In this document: one piece after another, positions 35,791 to 44,341 of the stretch | Layout of the letters: each line of letters begins with the position of its first letter | Position numbering within the stretch: position 1 is the first letter of the stretch | Source of the DNA: Gammaproteobacteria bacterium | Lineage (GTDB): Bacteria; Pseudomonadota; Gammaproteobacteria; UBA6429; Thiohalophilaceae | Length of the DNA stretch: 44,341 nucleotides | Direction of reading: 5' to 3' | Assembly: GCA_015491815.1 (NCBI GenBank) | Contig: WFVC01000159.1 | Span: 1-44,341 of the forward strand | Made by a program: the position numbers and the translations under genes | Notes under the pieces: model-generated | Databases searched by the model: none | Told to the model about the DNA's origin: nothing | What the model saw: only the letters and a program-made list of their open reading frames with translations

Positions 35791-37617
35791 TCAGGCAATA
35801 GATGAAAGATCAACCGCCCCTAATACAAAATAAAATATAGCGCCTTCCCCCGGCTTGCTTTCCGCCCAGATGCGGCCTCCATGCCGTTGCAGTATCCGTT
35901 TTACAGTGGCAAGACCAATACCGGTTCCGTCAAAATCGCCCTGTTTGTGTAAGCGTTGGAAGGGGCCGTACATTTTGTCTGCATAACGCATGTCAAAACC
36001 AACGCCGTTGTCACGGATGAAATATTGAACTTCATTATCAGACTGGATTTTTGAGAATTCTACACAGGTTTTGTTTTCTTTGTGGCTATATTTCCATGCG
36101 TTACCAAGAAGGTTTTCCAGCATAATACGGAGTAAGCCTTCATCGCCATCAACAACCATATTTTCGTCTATTGTAATACTTGCTTCTCTTCCCGGATCAT
36201 CATTTTGAAGTTGTTGGATGATCTCATTTGCCAGAGAGGACAGATTGACTCTGGATGATTTTAATTTTTGTTGGCTAACACGGGAAAGTGACAGCATATC
36301 ATCGATGAGACGTTCCATGCGTTGGCTTGCAGCGCGAACACGATTAAAATAATTCAGCGCTTCTGAATTAAAACGATCGCTATAATCTTCAATTATTATT
36401 TGTATGAAACCTTCGATGCTGCGCAGTGGTGTTCGAAGATCATGGGAAACTGAATAATTAAATGTTTTTAACTCATGATTAAGCTCTTCAAGTGAGCGGG
36501 TTCGTTTGGCGATTTTAACTTCCAGGTTGTCATTTAGAGAAGCGACTTCATTAACTTTAATTTGTAATTTGTGATTGAGTTGCAAAAGTTCCTGGTGTTG
36601 TTGGCGGATAGTTTTTTGAGCATTAATTTGATCGGTTTGGTCTATGTAAAGGCTGCAGATATGTGTAACCATATCATGTTTGTCGGTCGTTACCGGAAAT
36701 TTTAGTGAAAGGAAATATTTTATATTTTCTTTGTGTGGGACTTCGACAATATGTTTGACAGAACCTTTTTTATTAAGTACGAGCTGATCGTCTGATTGTT
36801 GTTGTTTTTGAAAATTTTCGTTAAGAACAGAATATATCTGTTGCATATTGTCTGTGCTATTTTTAAATTGTTGTGTAAAACTTCTGCTGGAATAAATAAT
36901 ATCGCCTTTATCATTTTGGATGGCTATTAACATAGGTGAATGTTGCAGGATGCCGAGCATCTGTTGAGCAAGTTGTTTAACAGGGTGGCCGAGCAGATTG
37001 CTGAGATACCAGTTTATAGTTATGGTTATAAATAGCATCAATAAAGAAACAGCCACAATTAGATATTGCCCCCTGCGGGCTGTGCGGAATGACTCAGTAG
37101 TGGAAATACCGACTTGAATAAAGCCGGTATGTTGATTGTTGTATCCGCCTGCATATGGAAGCAATACTTCTCGAACTCGCCCGGTTTTTGTTTTAATATT
37201 TCTTACAATTGGCGTTTGTTCATTTTTATTAAAAGTGATCTTGCCGGTTGCGATTTCCGGATTAAGCTGGTTCAGGTTTTTGATTTGACTGTGGGCGAGA
37301 ATTTTCCCCGTATTATCGATAACGGCGATATAACTGTAACCCGGTATTTCTTTTTGTAATTCCTGTAACAACAGGCGAGTGTGATATTTTCCGGAGAAGG
37401 CGACACGCTCAATAGCCTGTTTAACGGTATAGGCGATAATTTCAGAAAGGCGTTCCGTTTCACGGCTGGTGGTAAGATTGAGAATATATGATGCCAGTAG
37501 CAGCGTTGTGGCAAGCAGAGCCAGACTGAGGCCGCTAAAAACCAGTAATATTCGCCGGTTTATTCTTTTGATGTTATGAATTTCAGAACCAGACATATTT
37601 TGTTCCAGTATGGACAC
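35791..37617 (-). CDS. Membrane sensor histidine kinase with PAS domain
   Basis: This 608-residue kinase has membrane helices at about 22-46 and 183-205 around a periplasmic sensor of about 135 residues. A PAS-like domain follows (about 222-330), then a coiled coil (about 335-380), HisKA (NYSVSHDLRTPLRS, phospho-acceptor His392) and HATPase_c with N box (ENLLGNAWKYS), DNGVGFD and GTGIGLATVKRI. No receiver domain is attached and no response regulator is adjacent. The GTG start overlaps the stop of the binding-protein gene (TAGTG), so coupling is likely; an ATG at 37596 after GGAA is an alternative. It ends 13 bases from the convergent SGNH gene. It is AT-richer than the core genes. Confidence 0.92.
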   Translation of the reverse strand: MSILEQNMSGSEIHNIKRINRRILLVFSGLSLALLATTLLLASYILNLTTSRETERLSEIIAYTVKQAIERVAFSGKYHTRLLLQELQKEIPGYSYIAVIDNTGKILAHSQIKNLNQLNPEIATGKITFNKNEQTPIVRNIKTKTGRVREVLLPYAGGYNNQHTGFIQVGISTTESFRTARRGQYLIVAVSLLMLFITITINWYLSNLLGHPVKQLAQQMLGILQHSPMLIAIQNDKGDIIYSSRSFTQQFKNSTDNMQQIYSVLNENFQKQQQSDDQLVLNKKGSVKHIVEVPHKENIKYFLSLKFPVTTDKHDMVTHICSLYIDQTDQINAQKTIRQQHQELLQLNHKLQIKVNEVASLNDNLEVKIAKRTRSLEELNHELKTFNYSVSHDLRTPLRSIEGFIQIIIEDYSDRFNSEALNYFNRVRAASQRMERLIDDMLSLSRVSQQKLKSSRVNLSSLANEIIQQLQNDDPGREASITIDENMVVDGDEGLLRIMLENLLGNAWKYSHKENKTCVEFSKIQSDNEVQYFIRDNGVGFDMRYADKMYGPFQRLHKQGDFDGTGIGLATVKRILQRHGGRIWAESKPGEGAIFYFVLGAVDLSSIA

Positions 37618-38681
37618 TATTTAACAACCTTAATTTTGCCGAACCAGTTTGGTTGTCTGCTGAACCAGGGTTTGCGAAATTGAGCCGGTATTGGGCCATC
37701 CCATCCCGGATAGACGGTAAGTGATTCGCGGGTGACAGGAAAGGTGGGGATAAGCACATGCGCCGGAACTTTTTTATTTTGTAGAATTTTGTAGGCGATG
37801 CGCATGGCCTCGGCGCCCATGGGGCCACAAAATTGTGCGGAATCGATGCGAGTGAGGCGGTGTTGGCGAATATTGTTTACCGAGCTGGGATCACCGTCAA
37901 TGCTGGCAATGATAATTTCATTCCGACCGGCTTCCGCCAGTACATCGACCACGGGAAGGCCGCCGCCATCATTGACTGTAAAAACGACATCGACGGAACC
38001 TTTTTCGGGGAAGGCCTTAAGTATATTTTTACCGGCCTGTTGCCCGGAAACGGGTTCGACAGCTTTTAGGGTAGTCAGAATTTTATATGCCTGTTGCGTT
38101 TCCGTAAGCGCATCAAGAAATCCGTTTAGGCGTTCAACGGTGGAAGATACATGAGGGTATTCCACCAGTATCAGTTTTATTACATACCCTGCATCAAACA
38201 GGGACGCAATATACTCACCATCCAGGTAACCTGCCTGATAATTATCTGAAGTAACATAGGCGTGCAGTTTGCCTCCCGATATATATTGATCATAAGCCAC
38301 GACCGGGATCTGTTTTCTGTTGGCGAGCTTCAGCGGTTCAGACAAAGCGGCATTGTCAGTCGGTTGAATAATAATAAGATCAGGGTTTTGTTGAATAGCC
38401 TGATACATCTGTTTTATCTGATTTTCGATTCCCGTTTCTCCGTCACCGGCGACAAACGCCTGTAGCTTGACGGGGCGTTGTGAAGCAGATCGCGCGCGTT
38501 GATTAATGTTTTGAGCTTCCTGTTCAAGCCCTTTGCGCATAGCGACCTGTCCCGGGATATTCATTGACCAGTAGAGAACATTAATTCGGAAAGGGGTGGA
38601 TGCCAAAAGGGGGAGAGATGATAAAAATAGAAAACTGAATGTCAGTAAATAGATGAAACGTCCCTGTATTTTGAAGTCCAT
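37617..38681 (-). CDS. Periplasmic sugar-binding-like protein (Peripla_BP_4), probable sensor partner
   Basis: This 354-residue protein has a signal peptide (about 1-27, ending PLLAS) and a type I periplasmic binding fold: NVLYWSMNIPGQVAMRKGLEQEA, PDLIIIQPTDNAALSEPL, IPVVAYDQYISGG, VTSDNYQAGYLDGEYI and IIIASIDGDPSSV. It resembles the ribose/galactose/AI-2 binding family. No ABC transporter permease or ATPase is present; instead it overlaps the histidine kinase by one base. By analogy with LuxP-LuxQ and TorT-TorS it probably presents a ligand to the kinase sensor domain. The ligand is unknown. Confidence 0.87.
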   Translation of the reverse strand: MDFKIQGRFIYLLTFSFLFLSSLPLLASTPFRINVLYWSMNIPGQVAMRKGLEQEAQNINQRARSASQRPVKLQAFVAGDGETGIENQIKQMYQAIQQNPDLIIIQPTDNAALSEPLKLANRKQIPVVAYDQYISGGKLHAYVTSDNYQAGYLDGEYIASLFDAGYVIKLILVEYPHVSSTVERLNGFLDALTETQQAYKILTTLKAVEPVSGQQAGKNILKAFPEKGSVDVVFTVNDGGGLPVVDVLAEAGRNEIIIASIDGDPSSVNNIRQHRLTRIDSAQFCGPMGAEAMRIAYKILQNKKVPAHVLIPTFPVTRESLTVYPGWDGPIPAQFRKPWFSRQPNWFGKIKVVK

Positions 38682-38823
38682 ATTTTAGATGCCGGTAAGT
38701 TAATATATTCATGCTGTAATTATTGATATTAATATAAATACAGCAACAAACATAGGGCAACTGAAACAATGTGATTTTTACCGGGGGAGGGAGAAACATT
38801 TTTCGTGAGAACTAACCGGACTC

Positions 38824-40524
38824 TTATCCTTCATTGTCGGTGTGAAGTTGAAAAATATGATCCATTTTTATGTCAATGCGGACAAATGCAGCGAGCACCT
38901 GTGGGTCAAAATCTTCGGGCAGGGTTCGACCGTCGCCCTGAGTGATAATGTGGACAGCTTTGTCGTGAGAAAATGCGGGTTTGTATACGCGTGCCTGACG
39001 CAGAGCGTCATAGACATCCGCCAGAGCGACGATGCGAGCTGAGAGGGGGATGGCGTTACCGCTGAGGCCATGCGGATAACCTTTGCCATTATATTTTTCG
39101 TGATGATGCAGAGCGATTTCCCGGGCCATGGCCAACCGGGGTGAATCGCCGAGAATGCGGGCGCCGTATACCGGATGCGCCTTCATTTTATTGAATTCCT
39201 CATCGGTAAGCTTGCCCGGTTTTTTCAGAATGTCAGCGGGGATGTGAACCTTACCGACATCATGCATCTGCGCGGAAAAATGAATGCTGCGAATAAAATG
39301 TTCATCAAGATTCATTTCCTCAGCTAAGGCGCGGGCATATTCGTTAATGCGGATGATATGACTGCCGGTGTCTTCATCGTTAGCCTCAGCGGCGCGGGCC
39401 AGTGCATCGACGGTATAAAGAAAGGCGCGTTCGGTTTCCCGTCCCTCTTCAGCGATGCGGTGCAGTGACTGGGAAAAGGTCGCCAGCGCCTTGAGTATCA
39501 TGGCGTCATAATGGTCCAGTTTGCGGCCTCGATAAAAAGCGATGATTGCGATGTTGCCGCTGCGATAAGTGGTGTAACGTTCAATCACGCCAATTTGTCG
39601 ACGCACCTGAGGATGAAACCGGCTTTGAAAAGCCTCTATATTATCGGCATCGTCTTCCCAGTTTACGAATACCACCTCTTCTTCGCCGGACATAATGGCA
39701 TAGCGGGCAACATCATCCTCAAGCTCGATATATTCACGCCGGTAGACTGTTTGCTTATCAATGGAATAGAGATAGCCGCCGGGCCTGCTTTTTTTCCAGT
39801 CAAGCAGAAAGACATGATCAGGATTATTGTCCGCAGCAATGCTGTTTTGCGAAAATAGTTTTTCAATAATCAGTCGATCATATTCGTCGGCATCAAAGTG
39901 CAGAGGATCATAACTTTCCAGCGTATTGTCCATATACGCGGTCATATTGTGAAATTGTTGTACAACGCTTTCCAGTCGATGCTGTCGCGCATACAGGTCG
40001 CTAATGTCATGGCCGATAACCAGAGTATGATCATCTTTGCGGGTAAGATGAAAATGGAAAGTATGCCGACCATGGCGTATAGTTTGATTAAGTCGTTTCG
40101 CTGTTGTCCTGTCGCTATTGTTGCAGAAATTCTCGGGCAGTAAACAGGCGGCATCGGCGTTTTCAATTCCCAGTTGTTTGAGCAGGGTTTCGGTGGATTT
40201 ATTTATGTATTGAACAGCGCCGTGTTTATCCAGTGACATAACGATGTCCGGATTACTTTCCGGAAACATATCCATGACCTGCTGCTGGCGAAAACGCGCC
40301 AGATAGCAGCCGAAACTAGCGACCATCCAGGGGACAAAAAAGGGAATAGAAATATCAACCAGGGTATAAACAGGATGTTCAATAATACCGTGTTGCCACT
40401 GCTGAAAATGCAGGACACCTGAGTCAAAATAAAGATTAAGCTGGTTAAATAGATGAATAGTCGCGCCGACCAGTAGTGCTGTCAGGAGCGGGCGGGAAAA
40501 TATATAACGAATGATTGAATCCAT
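38824..40524 (-). CDS. HD-GYP domain phosphodiesterase with membrane and PAS domains
   Basis: This 566-residue protein has two N-terminal hydrophobic segments (about 11-30 and 52-75), a PAS domain (about 85-178), a GAF-like region (about 190-360), and HD-GYP (about 370-550). Catalytic motifs are intact: the HD pair (421-422) in QMHDVGKVHIP, HHHEKYNGKGYPHGLSG (GYP 482-484) and ADVYDAL. It is expected to degrade c-di-GMP or a related cyclic dinucleotide. The RNA just before the ATG contains a good AAGGA followed by a two-codon reading frame (ATG CTC TAA) four bases before the start. It is not clearly in an operon with the downstream binding protein gene. Confidence 0.92.
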   Translation of the reverse strand: MDSIIRYIFSRPLLTALLVGATIHLFNQLNLYFDSGVLHFQQWQHGIIEHPVYTLVDISIPFFVPWMVASFGCYLARFRQQQVMDMFPESNPDIVMSLDKHGAVQYINKSTETLLKQLGIENADAACLLPENFCNNSDRTTAKRLNQTIRHGRHTFHFHLTRKDDHTLVIGHDISDLYARQHRLESVVQQFHNMTAYMDNTLESYDPLHFDADEYDRLIIEKLFSQNSIAADNNPDHVFLLDWKKSRPGGYLYSIDKQTVYRREYIELEDDVARYAIMSGEEEVVFVNWEDDADNIEAFQSRFHPQVRRQIGVIERYTTYRSGNIAIIAFYRGRKLDHYDAMILKALATFSQSLHRIAEEGRETERAFLYTVDALARAAEANDEDTGSHIIRINEYARALAEEMNLDEHFIRSIHFSAQMHDVGKVHIPADILKKPGKLTDEEFNKMKAHPVYGARILGDSPRLAMAREIALHHHEKYNGKGYPHGLSGNAIPLSARIVALADVYDALRQARVYKPAFSHDKAVHIITQGDGRTLPEDFDPQVLAAFVRIDIKMDHIFQLHTDNEG

Positions 40525-40606
40525 TTTTTTAGAGCATCGCTTCCTTTAGACAAAGTATAAGTGTAGCTGATAAAACTGAAGTGGGAAAAGCGTGGATATG
40601 TGAGGA

Positions 40607-42061
40607 TTATTTACGCCAGAATGCCGGGGTCAGCAATACCAGCAGGGTAAAGATTTCCAGTCGTCCGAGCAGCATCGCGAAGCACAGCACCCATTTGGCG
40701 ACTGATTCCAGCGAGGCGTAATTAAGCGCAACATCGCCCAGTCCCGGACCGAGGTTGTTCATGGTCGCTGCGACGGCGGAAAAGGCAGTGATCTGATCCA
40801 GTCCGGTCATCATCATAATCAACATAATAATCACGAAGGCGGCCACGTAAGCGGAAAAGAAGCCCCACACGGATTCGACCACGCGCGGGGGCATAGCCTT
40901 GCCGCCAACCTTAATCGGGATCACCGCATTGGGATGAATGACGCGAATGATTTCGCGCATGCCCTGACGCAGCAGCAACAGGAAGCGAATCACTTTCATA
41001 CCGCCGCCGGTGGAGCCGGCGCAGGCGCCGATGAAACTGGTGAACAGCAGCATGACTGGCAAAAAGCCCGGCCATAGGTGGTATTGATGGGTGGTGAAGC
41101 CGGTTGTGGTGCCGATGGAAACCACCTGAAAAATACTGTGGATCAGGGTTTCCTGATGAGTCGCAAACAGTCCCTGATAATAAAGATAACTGGTGACAAT
41201 GACGCAGGCGAACAGCATCAGGGCGAGGTAGGTCTTGAATTCGGAGTCAAACAGATAATTACGCAGATTGCGGGTGCGCCAGGCGGTGAAGTGCAGGGCA
41301 AAGTTAACCCCGGAAATAAACATGAAGACGATGGCCACCGCTTCGACCATTGGCTTGTCGATGAAATAGCCCATGCTGGCGTCGTGAGTGGAAAAGCCGC
41401 CGATGGCGACGGTGGCAAAGCTGTGCGCCAGCGCGTCGAAGGCGTCCATGCCCGCCAGCCAGTAGCCGATGCCACAGGCGATGGTCAGAGTCAGATAAAT
41501 ATACCAGAGCGCCTTCGCGGTTTCGGTAATGCGCGGCGTGAGCTTGCTGTCCTTGATCGGACCGGGAGTTTCGGCGCGGTACAGTTGCATGCCGCCGATG
41601 CCGAGCATGGGCATAATCGCCACCGCCAGCACGATGATGCCCATGCCCCCCAGCCATTGTAATTGCTGCCGGTAATAGAGAATGCTTTTCGGGAGTTGAT
41701 CGATGCCCTGCAACACGGTCGCCCCGGTCGTGGTCAGCCCCGAGAGTGATTCAAAGACCGCATCGGTCAGGGTCAGGTGTGGATGCTCCGTCAGAATAAA
41801 CGGGATCGCCCCGAACAGTCCGAGCACCGTCCAGAACATGACCACCACCAGAAAGCCATCGCGCAGGCGCAATTCCTGACGCTGATTTTTTACCGGCAAC
41901 CAGAGTGCGATACCGGTGATCAGAGTGACGGCAAAGGCGTAAAAAAAAGAGACAAAGCTGCCGTCGAGGTAAATAACTGAAACAACCATTGGCGGCAACA
42001 TGGTTGAGCTGAAAATCATCAGCAGCAGCCCGACAATGCGTTGGATGACGAGAAATTGCAT
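40607..42061 (-). CDS. trkH: TrkH, potassium uptake channel subunit
   Basis: TrkH is the K+-translocating membrane subunit of the Trk system. The 484-residue product (E. coli 483) has about ten membrane helices and four pore loops with filter glycines: TTTGATV, VAIGGFSTHD, TTTGFTTH and MNNLGPGLG. GSTGGGMKVIR marks the intramembrane loop region. The ATG at 42061 is set by homology (MQFLVIQRIVGLLLMIFSSTM). Immediately upstream lie tandem GGGACGA heptamers, and no Shine-Dalgarno is visible. It follows trkA, which encodes the regulatory subunit. Confidence 0.97.
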   Translation of the reverse strand: MQFLVIQRIVGLLLMIFSSTMLPPMVVSVIYLDGSFVSFFYAFAVTLITGIALWLPVKNQRQELRLRDGFLVVVMFWTVLGLFGAIPFILTEHPHLTLTDAVFESLSGLTTTGATVLQGIDQLPKSILYYRQQLQWLGGMGIIVLAVAIMPMLGIGGMQLYRAETPGPIKDSKLTPRITETAKALWYIYLTLTIACGIGYWLAGMDAFDALAHSFATVAIGGFSTHDASMGYFIDKPMVEAVAIVFMFISGVNFALHFTAWRTRNLRNYLFDSEFKTYLALMLFACVIVTSYLYYQGLFATHQETLIHSIFQVVSIGTTTGFTTHQYHLWPGFLPVMLLFTSFIGACAGSTGGGMKVIRFLLLLRQGMREIIRVIHPNAVIPIKVGGKAMPPRVVESVWGFFSAYVAAFVIIMLIMMMTGLDQITAFSAVAATMNNLGPGLGDVALNYASLESVAKWVLCFAMLLGRLEIFTLLVLLTPAFWRK

Positions 42062-42069
42062 GTCAGTAA

Positions 42070-42220
42070 GGGACGAGGGACAAGGGACGAGGGACGAGGC
42101 TTGAGAGCTGGTAGTCAACGACCATCAATAATTTTAATAATTGTTCAGGCAATTTTTTTGTTTGCATGTCTGTTTGGTATCCCAATATTTTCCTCGCCAC
42201 TCGTCCCTCGCTACTCGTCA
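42070..42220 (-). repeat. Heptamer-repeat inverted arms between trkA and trkH
   Basis: Four GGGACGA-type heptamers (one reading GGGACAA) fill 42070-42097. Four imperfect heptamers CTCGCCA, CTCGTCC, CTCGCTA and CTCGTCA fill 42193-42220. The two sets are in inverted orientation, sharing GAGGGACGAG, and could pair around a loop of about 95 AT-rich bases. The first set ends eight bases from the trkH start, and the other directly abuts the trkA stop. No gene lies between them. Confidence 0.85.
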
Positions 42221-42221
42221 C

Positions 42222-43598
42222 TTAGATGAAAGTAATCCCGACCTGAAACATCTTTTCCACTTCCGAGATTCGGTTCTTGTCGATCAGGAAAAGAATGACG
42301 TGATCTTCCGGTTCAATGACTACGTCGTGATGAGCAATGATGACCTGATTGCCACGCGCAATAGCGGCAATGGTGGCGCCTTGCGGCAGCTTGAGTTCGC
42401 CGATGCTGCGGCCAACGACACGGGAGGAACCTTTCCCGCCGTGGGCAATGGCTTCGATGGCTTCGGCGGCGCCCCGGCGCAGGGAATGAACCTTGACCAC
42501 GTCACCGCGACGCACATGGGTCAGCAGGCTGCCGATGGTTGATTGTTGGGGAGAGATCGCGATATCAATATCGCCGCTTTGCACCAGATCCACATAGGCG
42601 GCGCGATTAATCAGGGTCATGACTTTGCGCGCGCCCAGCCGTTTGGCGAGCATGGAGGAAAGAATATTGGCTTCATCATCGTTAGTTAATGCGCAAAAGA
42701 CATCGATGCTTTCGATATTTTCTTCCTGCAGCAGTTCTTCATCGGCGGCATCGCCCAACAGCACCATGGTGTTATTGAGTTCATTGGAAATGTCATTGGC
42801 GCGGGCGACATTGTGATCGATCAGTTTGACCTGATAGTCGTTTTCCAGCGCGCCGGCGACGCGTTTGCCGATATTGCCGCCGCCGACGATCATAATGCGT
42901 CGATAAGGCGTATCCAGTCGGCGCAACTCGCTCATGACGGTGCTGATGTGTTCGGTGGCGGCAATGAAGAAGACCTCGTCATCCGCCTCGATGACGGTAT
43001 GGCCTTCGGGAATGATGGCGCGATCCTGTCGATAAATGGCGGCGACGCGAGTGTCGACGCCCTTCGGCATATGTGCGCCAATTTCGCGTAACTCATGTCC
43101 CACCATCGGCCCGCCGTAATAGGCGCGCACGCCGACCAGTTGCACCTGACCGTTGGCGAAGTCCAGCACCTGCAGGGTGCCGGGATGCTGGATCAGGCGC
43201 TGGATGTAGTCGGTAATAATCTGCTCGGGGCTGATCAGCACGTCGATGGGCAGGGCTTCCTGACTGAACAGACGTTTATGTTTCAGGTATTCGATTGAAC
43301 GTACGCGGGCGATCTTGGTGGGCGTATGAAAAATAGTATAAGCCACCTGACAGGCGATCATATTGGTTTCATCGCTGTCGGTGACTGCGATCAGCATATC
43401 GGCGTCATCGGCGCCGGCGCGACTGAGCACATCGGGATGCGAAGCATTGCCGTAGATGGTGCGCAGATCCAGTCGGTCCTGCAGCGCCTGCAGACCCGCT
43501 TCATTTTTGTCGACTAAAGTAATATCGTTGGCTTCATTGGTCAGGTTCTCCGCCAGTGAGCTGCCTACCTGTCCCGCGCCGAGTATAATTATTTTCAT
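42222..43598 (-). CDS. trkA: TrkA, NAD(H)-binding regulatory subunit of potassium uptake
   Basis: TrkA forms the cytoplasmic gating ring on TrkH and binds NAD+/NADH and adenine nucleotides. The 458-residue product has two RCK repeats, each with a Rossmann GxGxx[16 protein letters not shown] at the start and [15 protein letters not shown] at about 233, and each followed by a TrkA-C domain (about 140-220 and 370-455). It lies between ntrX and trkH on the same strand, as in other gammaproteobacteria. Confidence 0.97.
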   Translation of the reverse strand: MKIIILGAGQVGSSLAENLTNEANDITLVDKNEAGLQALQDRLDLRTIYGNASHPDVLSRAGADDADMLIAVTDSDETNMIACQVAYTIFHTPTKIARVRSIEYLKHKRLFSQEALPIDVLISPEQIITDYIQRLIQHPGTLQVLDFANGQVQLVGVRAYYGGPMVGHELREIGAHMPKGVDTRVAAIYRQDRAIIPEGHTVIEADDEVFFIAATEHISTVMSELRRLDTPYRRIMIVGGGNIGKRVAGALENDYQVKLIDHNVARANDISNELNNTMVLLGDAADEELLQEENIESIDVFCALTNDDEANILSSMLAKRLGARKVMTLINRAAYVDLVQSGDIDIAISPQQSTIGSLLTHVRRGDVVKVHSLRRGAAEAIEAIAHGGKGSSRVVGRSIGELKLPQGATIAAIARGNQVIIAHHDVVIEPEDHVILFLIDKNRISEVEKMFQVGITFI

Positions 43599-43610
43599 AG
43601 TGTTAGTTTG

Positions 43611-44341
43611 TTATTTATTATCTTTGGGATCAATCCCCAGCGCCCGGAGTTTCCGGTACAGATGGGTGCGTTCGAGTCCGGCGATTTGCGCGACCTTGCT
43701 GACGTTGCCGTTATTCAGGCGTAATTGATGACGCAGATAACGGCGTTCAAATTCTTCCCGCGCTTCACGCAGGGGACGATCAAAGTTGAGGTTATCAGTA
43801 TCCGTTGCAGGCGCCGCATCCTGAGCAGAGGCATCGACTGCTGAGAGAAGGGTCTGACCACCCAGCGCCATATCGACATCATTGATACTTATTTCCTCGT
43901 GCTTGCTGATGATCAACAGGCGCTGCACCAGATTCATCAGTTCACGGATATTGCCGGGCCAGGGATAGTTGCGCAAACGGTTCTGAGCGGCCATGCTGAA
44001 ATGGCGATAAGGCAGATTCTGTTGGTCAATAAAATAATTGCTGAAATAGGTCAGCAACTCAGGAATGTCTTCGCAATGTTCGCGCAGCGGCGGAATATGT
44101 ATCGGCACGACATTGAGCTGGTAATAAAGATCTTTACGCAGGCGCTGATCAGCGACCTGCTGTTGCAGATCATGGTTGCTGGCGGCAATGATGCGGGCAT
44201 GCATCTGTACCGGCTCACTGCCGCCGATGCGCATGAAGGTTTTCGCGGACAGCGCCGAATGCAGGCGACGCTGGATCTCCGCATCCATTTCCGCAATGTC
44301 ATATAACAACAGACTGCCGCCATTGGCCTGTTCCAGCAGGC
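43611..44341 (-). CDS. ntrX: NtrX-type sigma-54-dependent response regulator (3' part)
   Basis: This is the C-terminal 242 or so residues of a bacterial enhancer-binding protein; the receiver, the Walker A and GAFTGA regions lie beyond the window edge. It shows the AAA+ core from EQANGGSLLLYDIAEMD onward, the sensor I region (ARIIAASNHDL), the arginine-finger region (RLRKDLYYQLNVVPIHIPPLREHCEDIPELL), sensor II (WPGNIRELMNLVQRL), and a Fis-type HTH (NGNVSKVAQIAGLERTHLYRKLRALGI). The Walker B motif reads LLLYDIAEM instead of LFLDEIAEM, so the Mg-binding Asp and catalytic Glu are replaced by Tyr and Asp. Location upstream of trkA supports NtrX rather than NtrC. Confidence 0.88.
   Translation of the reverse strand, partial: LLEQANGGSLLLYDIAEMDAEIQRRLHSALSAKTFMRIGGSEPVQMHARIIAASNHDLQQQVADQRLRKDLYYQLNVVPIHIPPLREHCEDIPELLTYFSNYFIDQQNLPYRHFSMAAQNRLRNYPWPGNIRELMNLVQRLLIISKHEEISINDVDMALGGQTLLSAVDASAQDAAPATDTDNLNFDRPLREAREEFERRYLRHQLRLNNGNVSKVAQIAGLERTHLYRKLRALGIDPKDNK

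Overview
The window is about 44.3 kb of a gammaproteobacterial chromosome, mostly ordinary core genes. The F1Fo-ATPase subunits (AtpA, AtpD, AtpE, AtpC) closely resemble gammaproteobacterial sequences as I recall them. The order mnmG-rsmG-parA-parB-atpIBEFHAGDC-glmU-glmS is typical of that class near the replication origin. Separate hisI and hisE genes, his-hinT-tatABC linkage, and ntrX-trkA-trkH linkage fit a deep-branching, free-living lineage (Chromatiales-like sulfur or iron oxidisers and relatives). I cannot name a genus.

Layout, left to right. (1) 1-4.9 kb: the end of the histidine pathway (hisA partial, hisF, hisI, hisE), then hinT, tatA, tatB, tatC and a patatin-like phospholipase. 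(2) 5-15 kb: accessory and signalling genes. These are a membrane GGDEF-EAL protein with a small DUF2892 gene, a periplasmic alpha-carbonic anhydrase, an orphan ParA-type ATPase, a stand-alone CZB zinc-binding domain, a YeeZ-like SDR protein, a 2Fe-2S/FAD reductase, a large REC-GGDEF-EAL-HDOD protein with degenerate motifs, and a DUF4136 lipoprotein. (3) 15-31.7 kb: mnmG, a small membrane protein, a DUF302 protein, rsmG, parAB, the complete nine-gene atp operon with a clear promoter and terminator, a SlyD-like FKBP, glmU and glmS. (4) 31.8-38.8 kb: a visibly AT-richer block, probably acquired. It holds a carbamoyltransferase-SxtJ-DUF5989-SGNH hydrolase cassette, then (opposite strand) a periplasmic binding protein overlapping a hybrid-free sensor histidine kinase. 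(5) 38.8-44.3 kb: an HD-GYP phosphodiesterase, trkH, trkA and the 3' part of an NtrX-type regulator.

The most unusual material is of three kinds. First, several gaps between co-directional core genes (hisA/hisF, hisF/hisI, atpG/atpD, glmU/glmS, trkA/trkH, and the mnmG leader) carry tandem 7- or 8-base units, most of them arranged as inverted arms that would form hairpins just upstream of the next start codon. Second, a palindromic element occurs twice (about 4.9 and 17.2 kb); when the copies are aligned by their shared flank, the central loop is inverted in one of them. Third, the carbamoyltransferase cassette includes a 50-residue DUF5989 gene that is easily missed. It looks like a surface-modification system of unknown substrate. 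The NtrX fragment also has a changed Walker B motif (Tyr-Asp where Asp-Glu is expected).

Cyclic-di-GMP and related signalling is prominent: a probable bifunctional GGDEF-EAL protein, a degenerate GGDEF-EAL-HDOD scaffold with a possible sigma-28 promoter, an HD-GYP protein, and a CZB protein of the kind that often partners with such systems.
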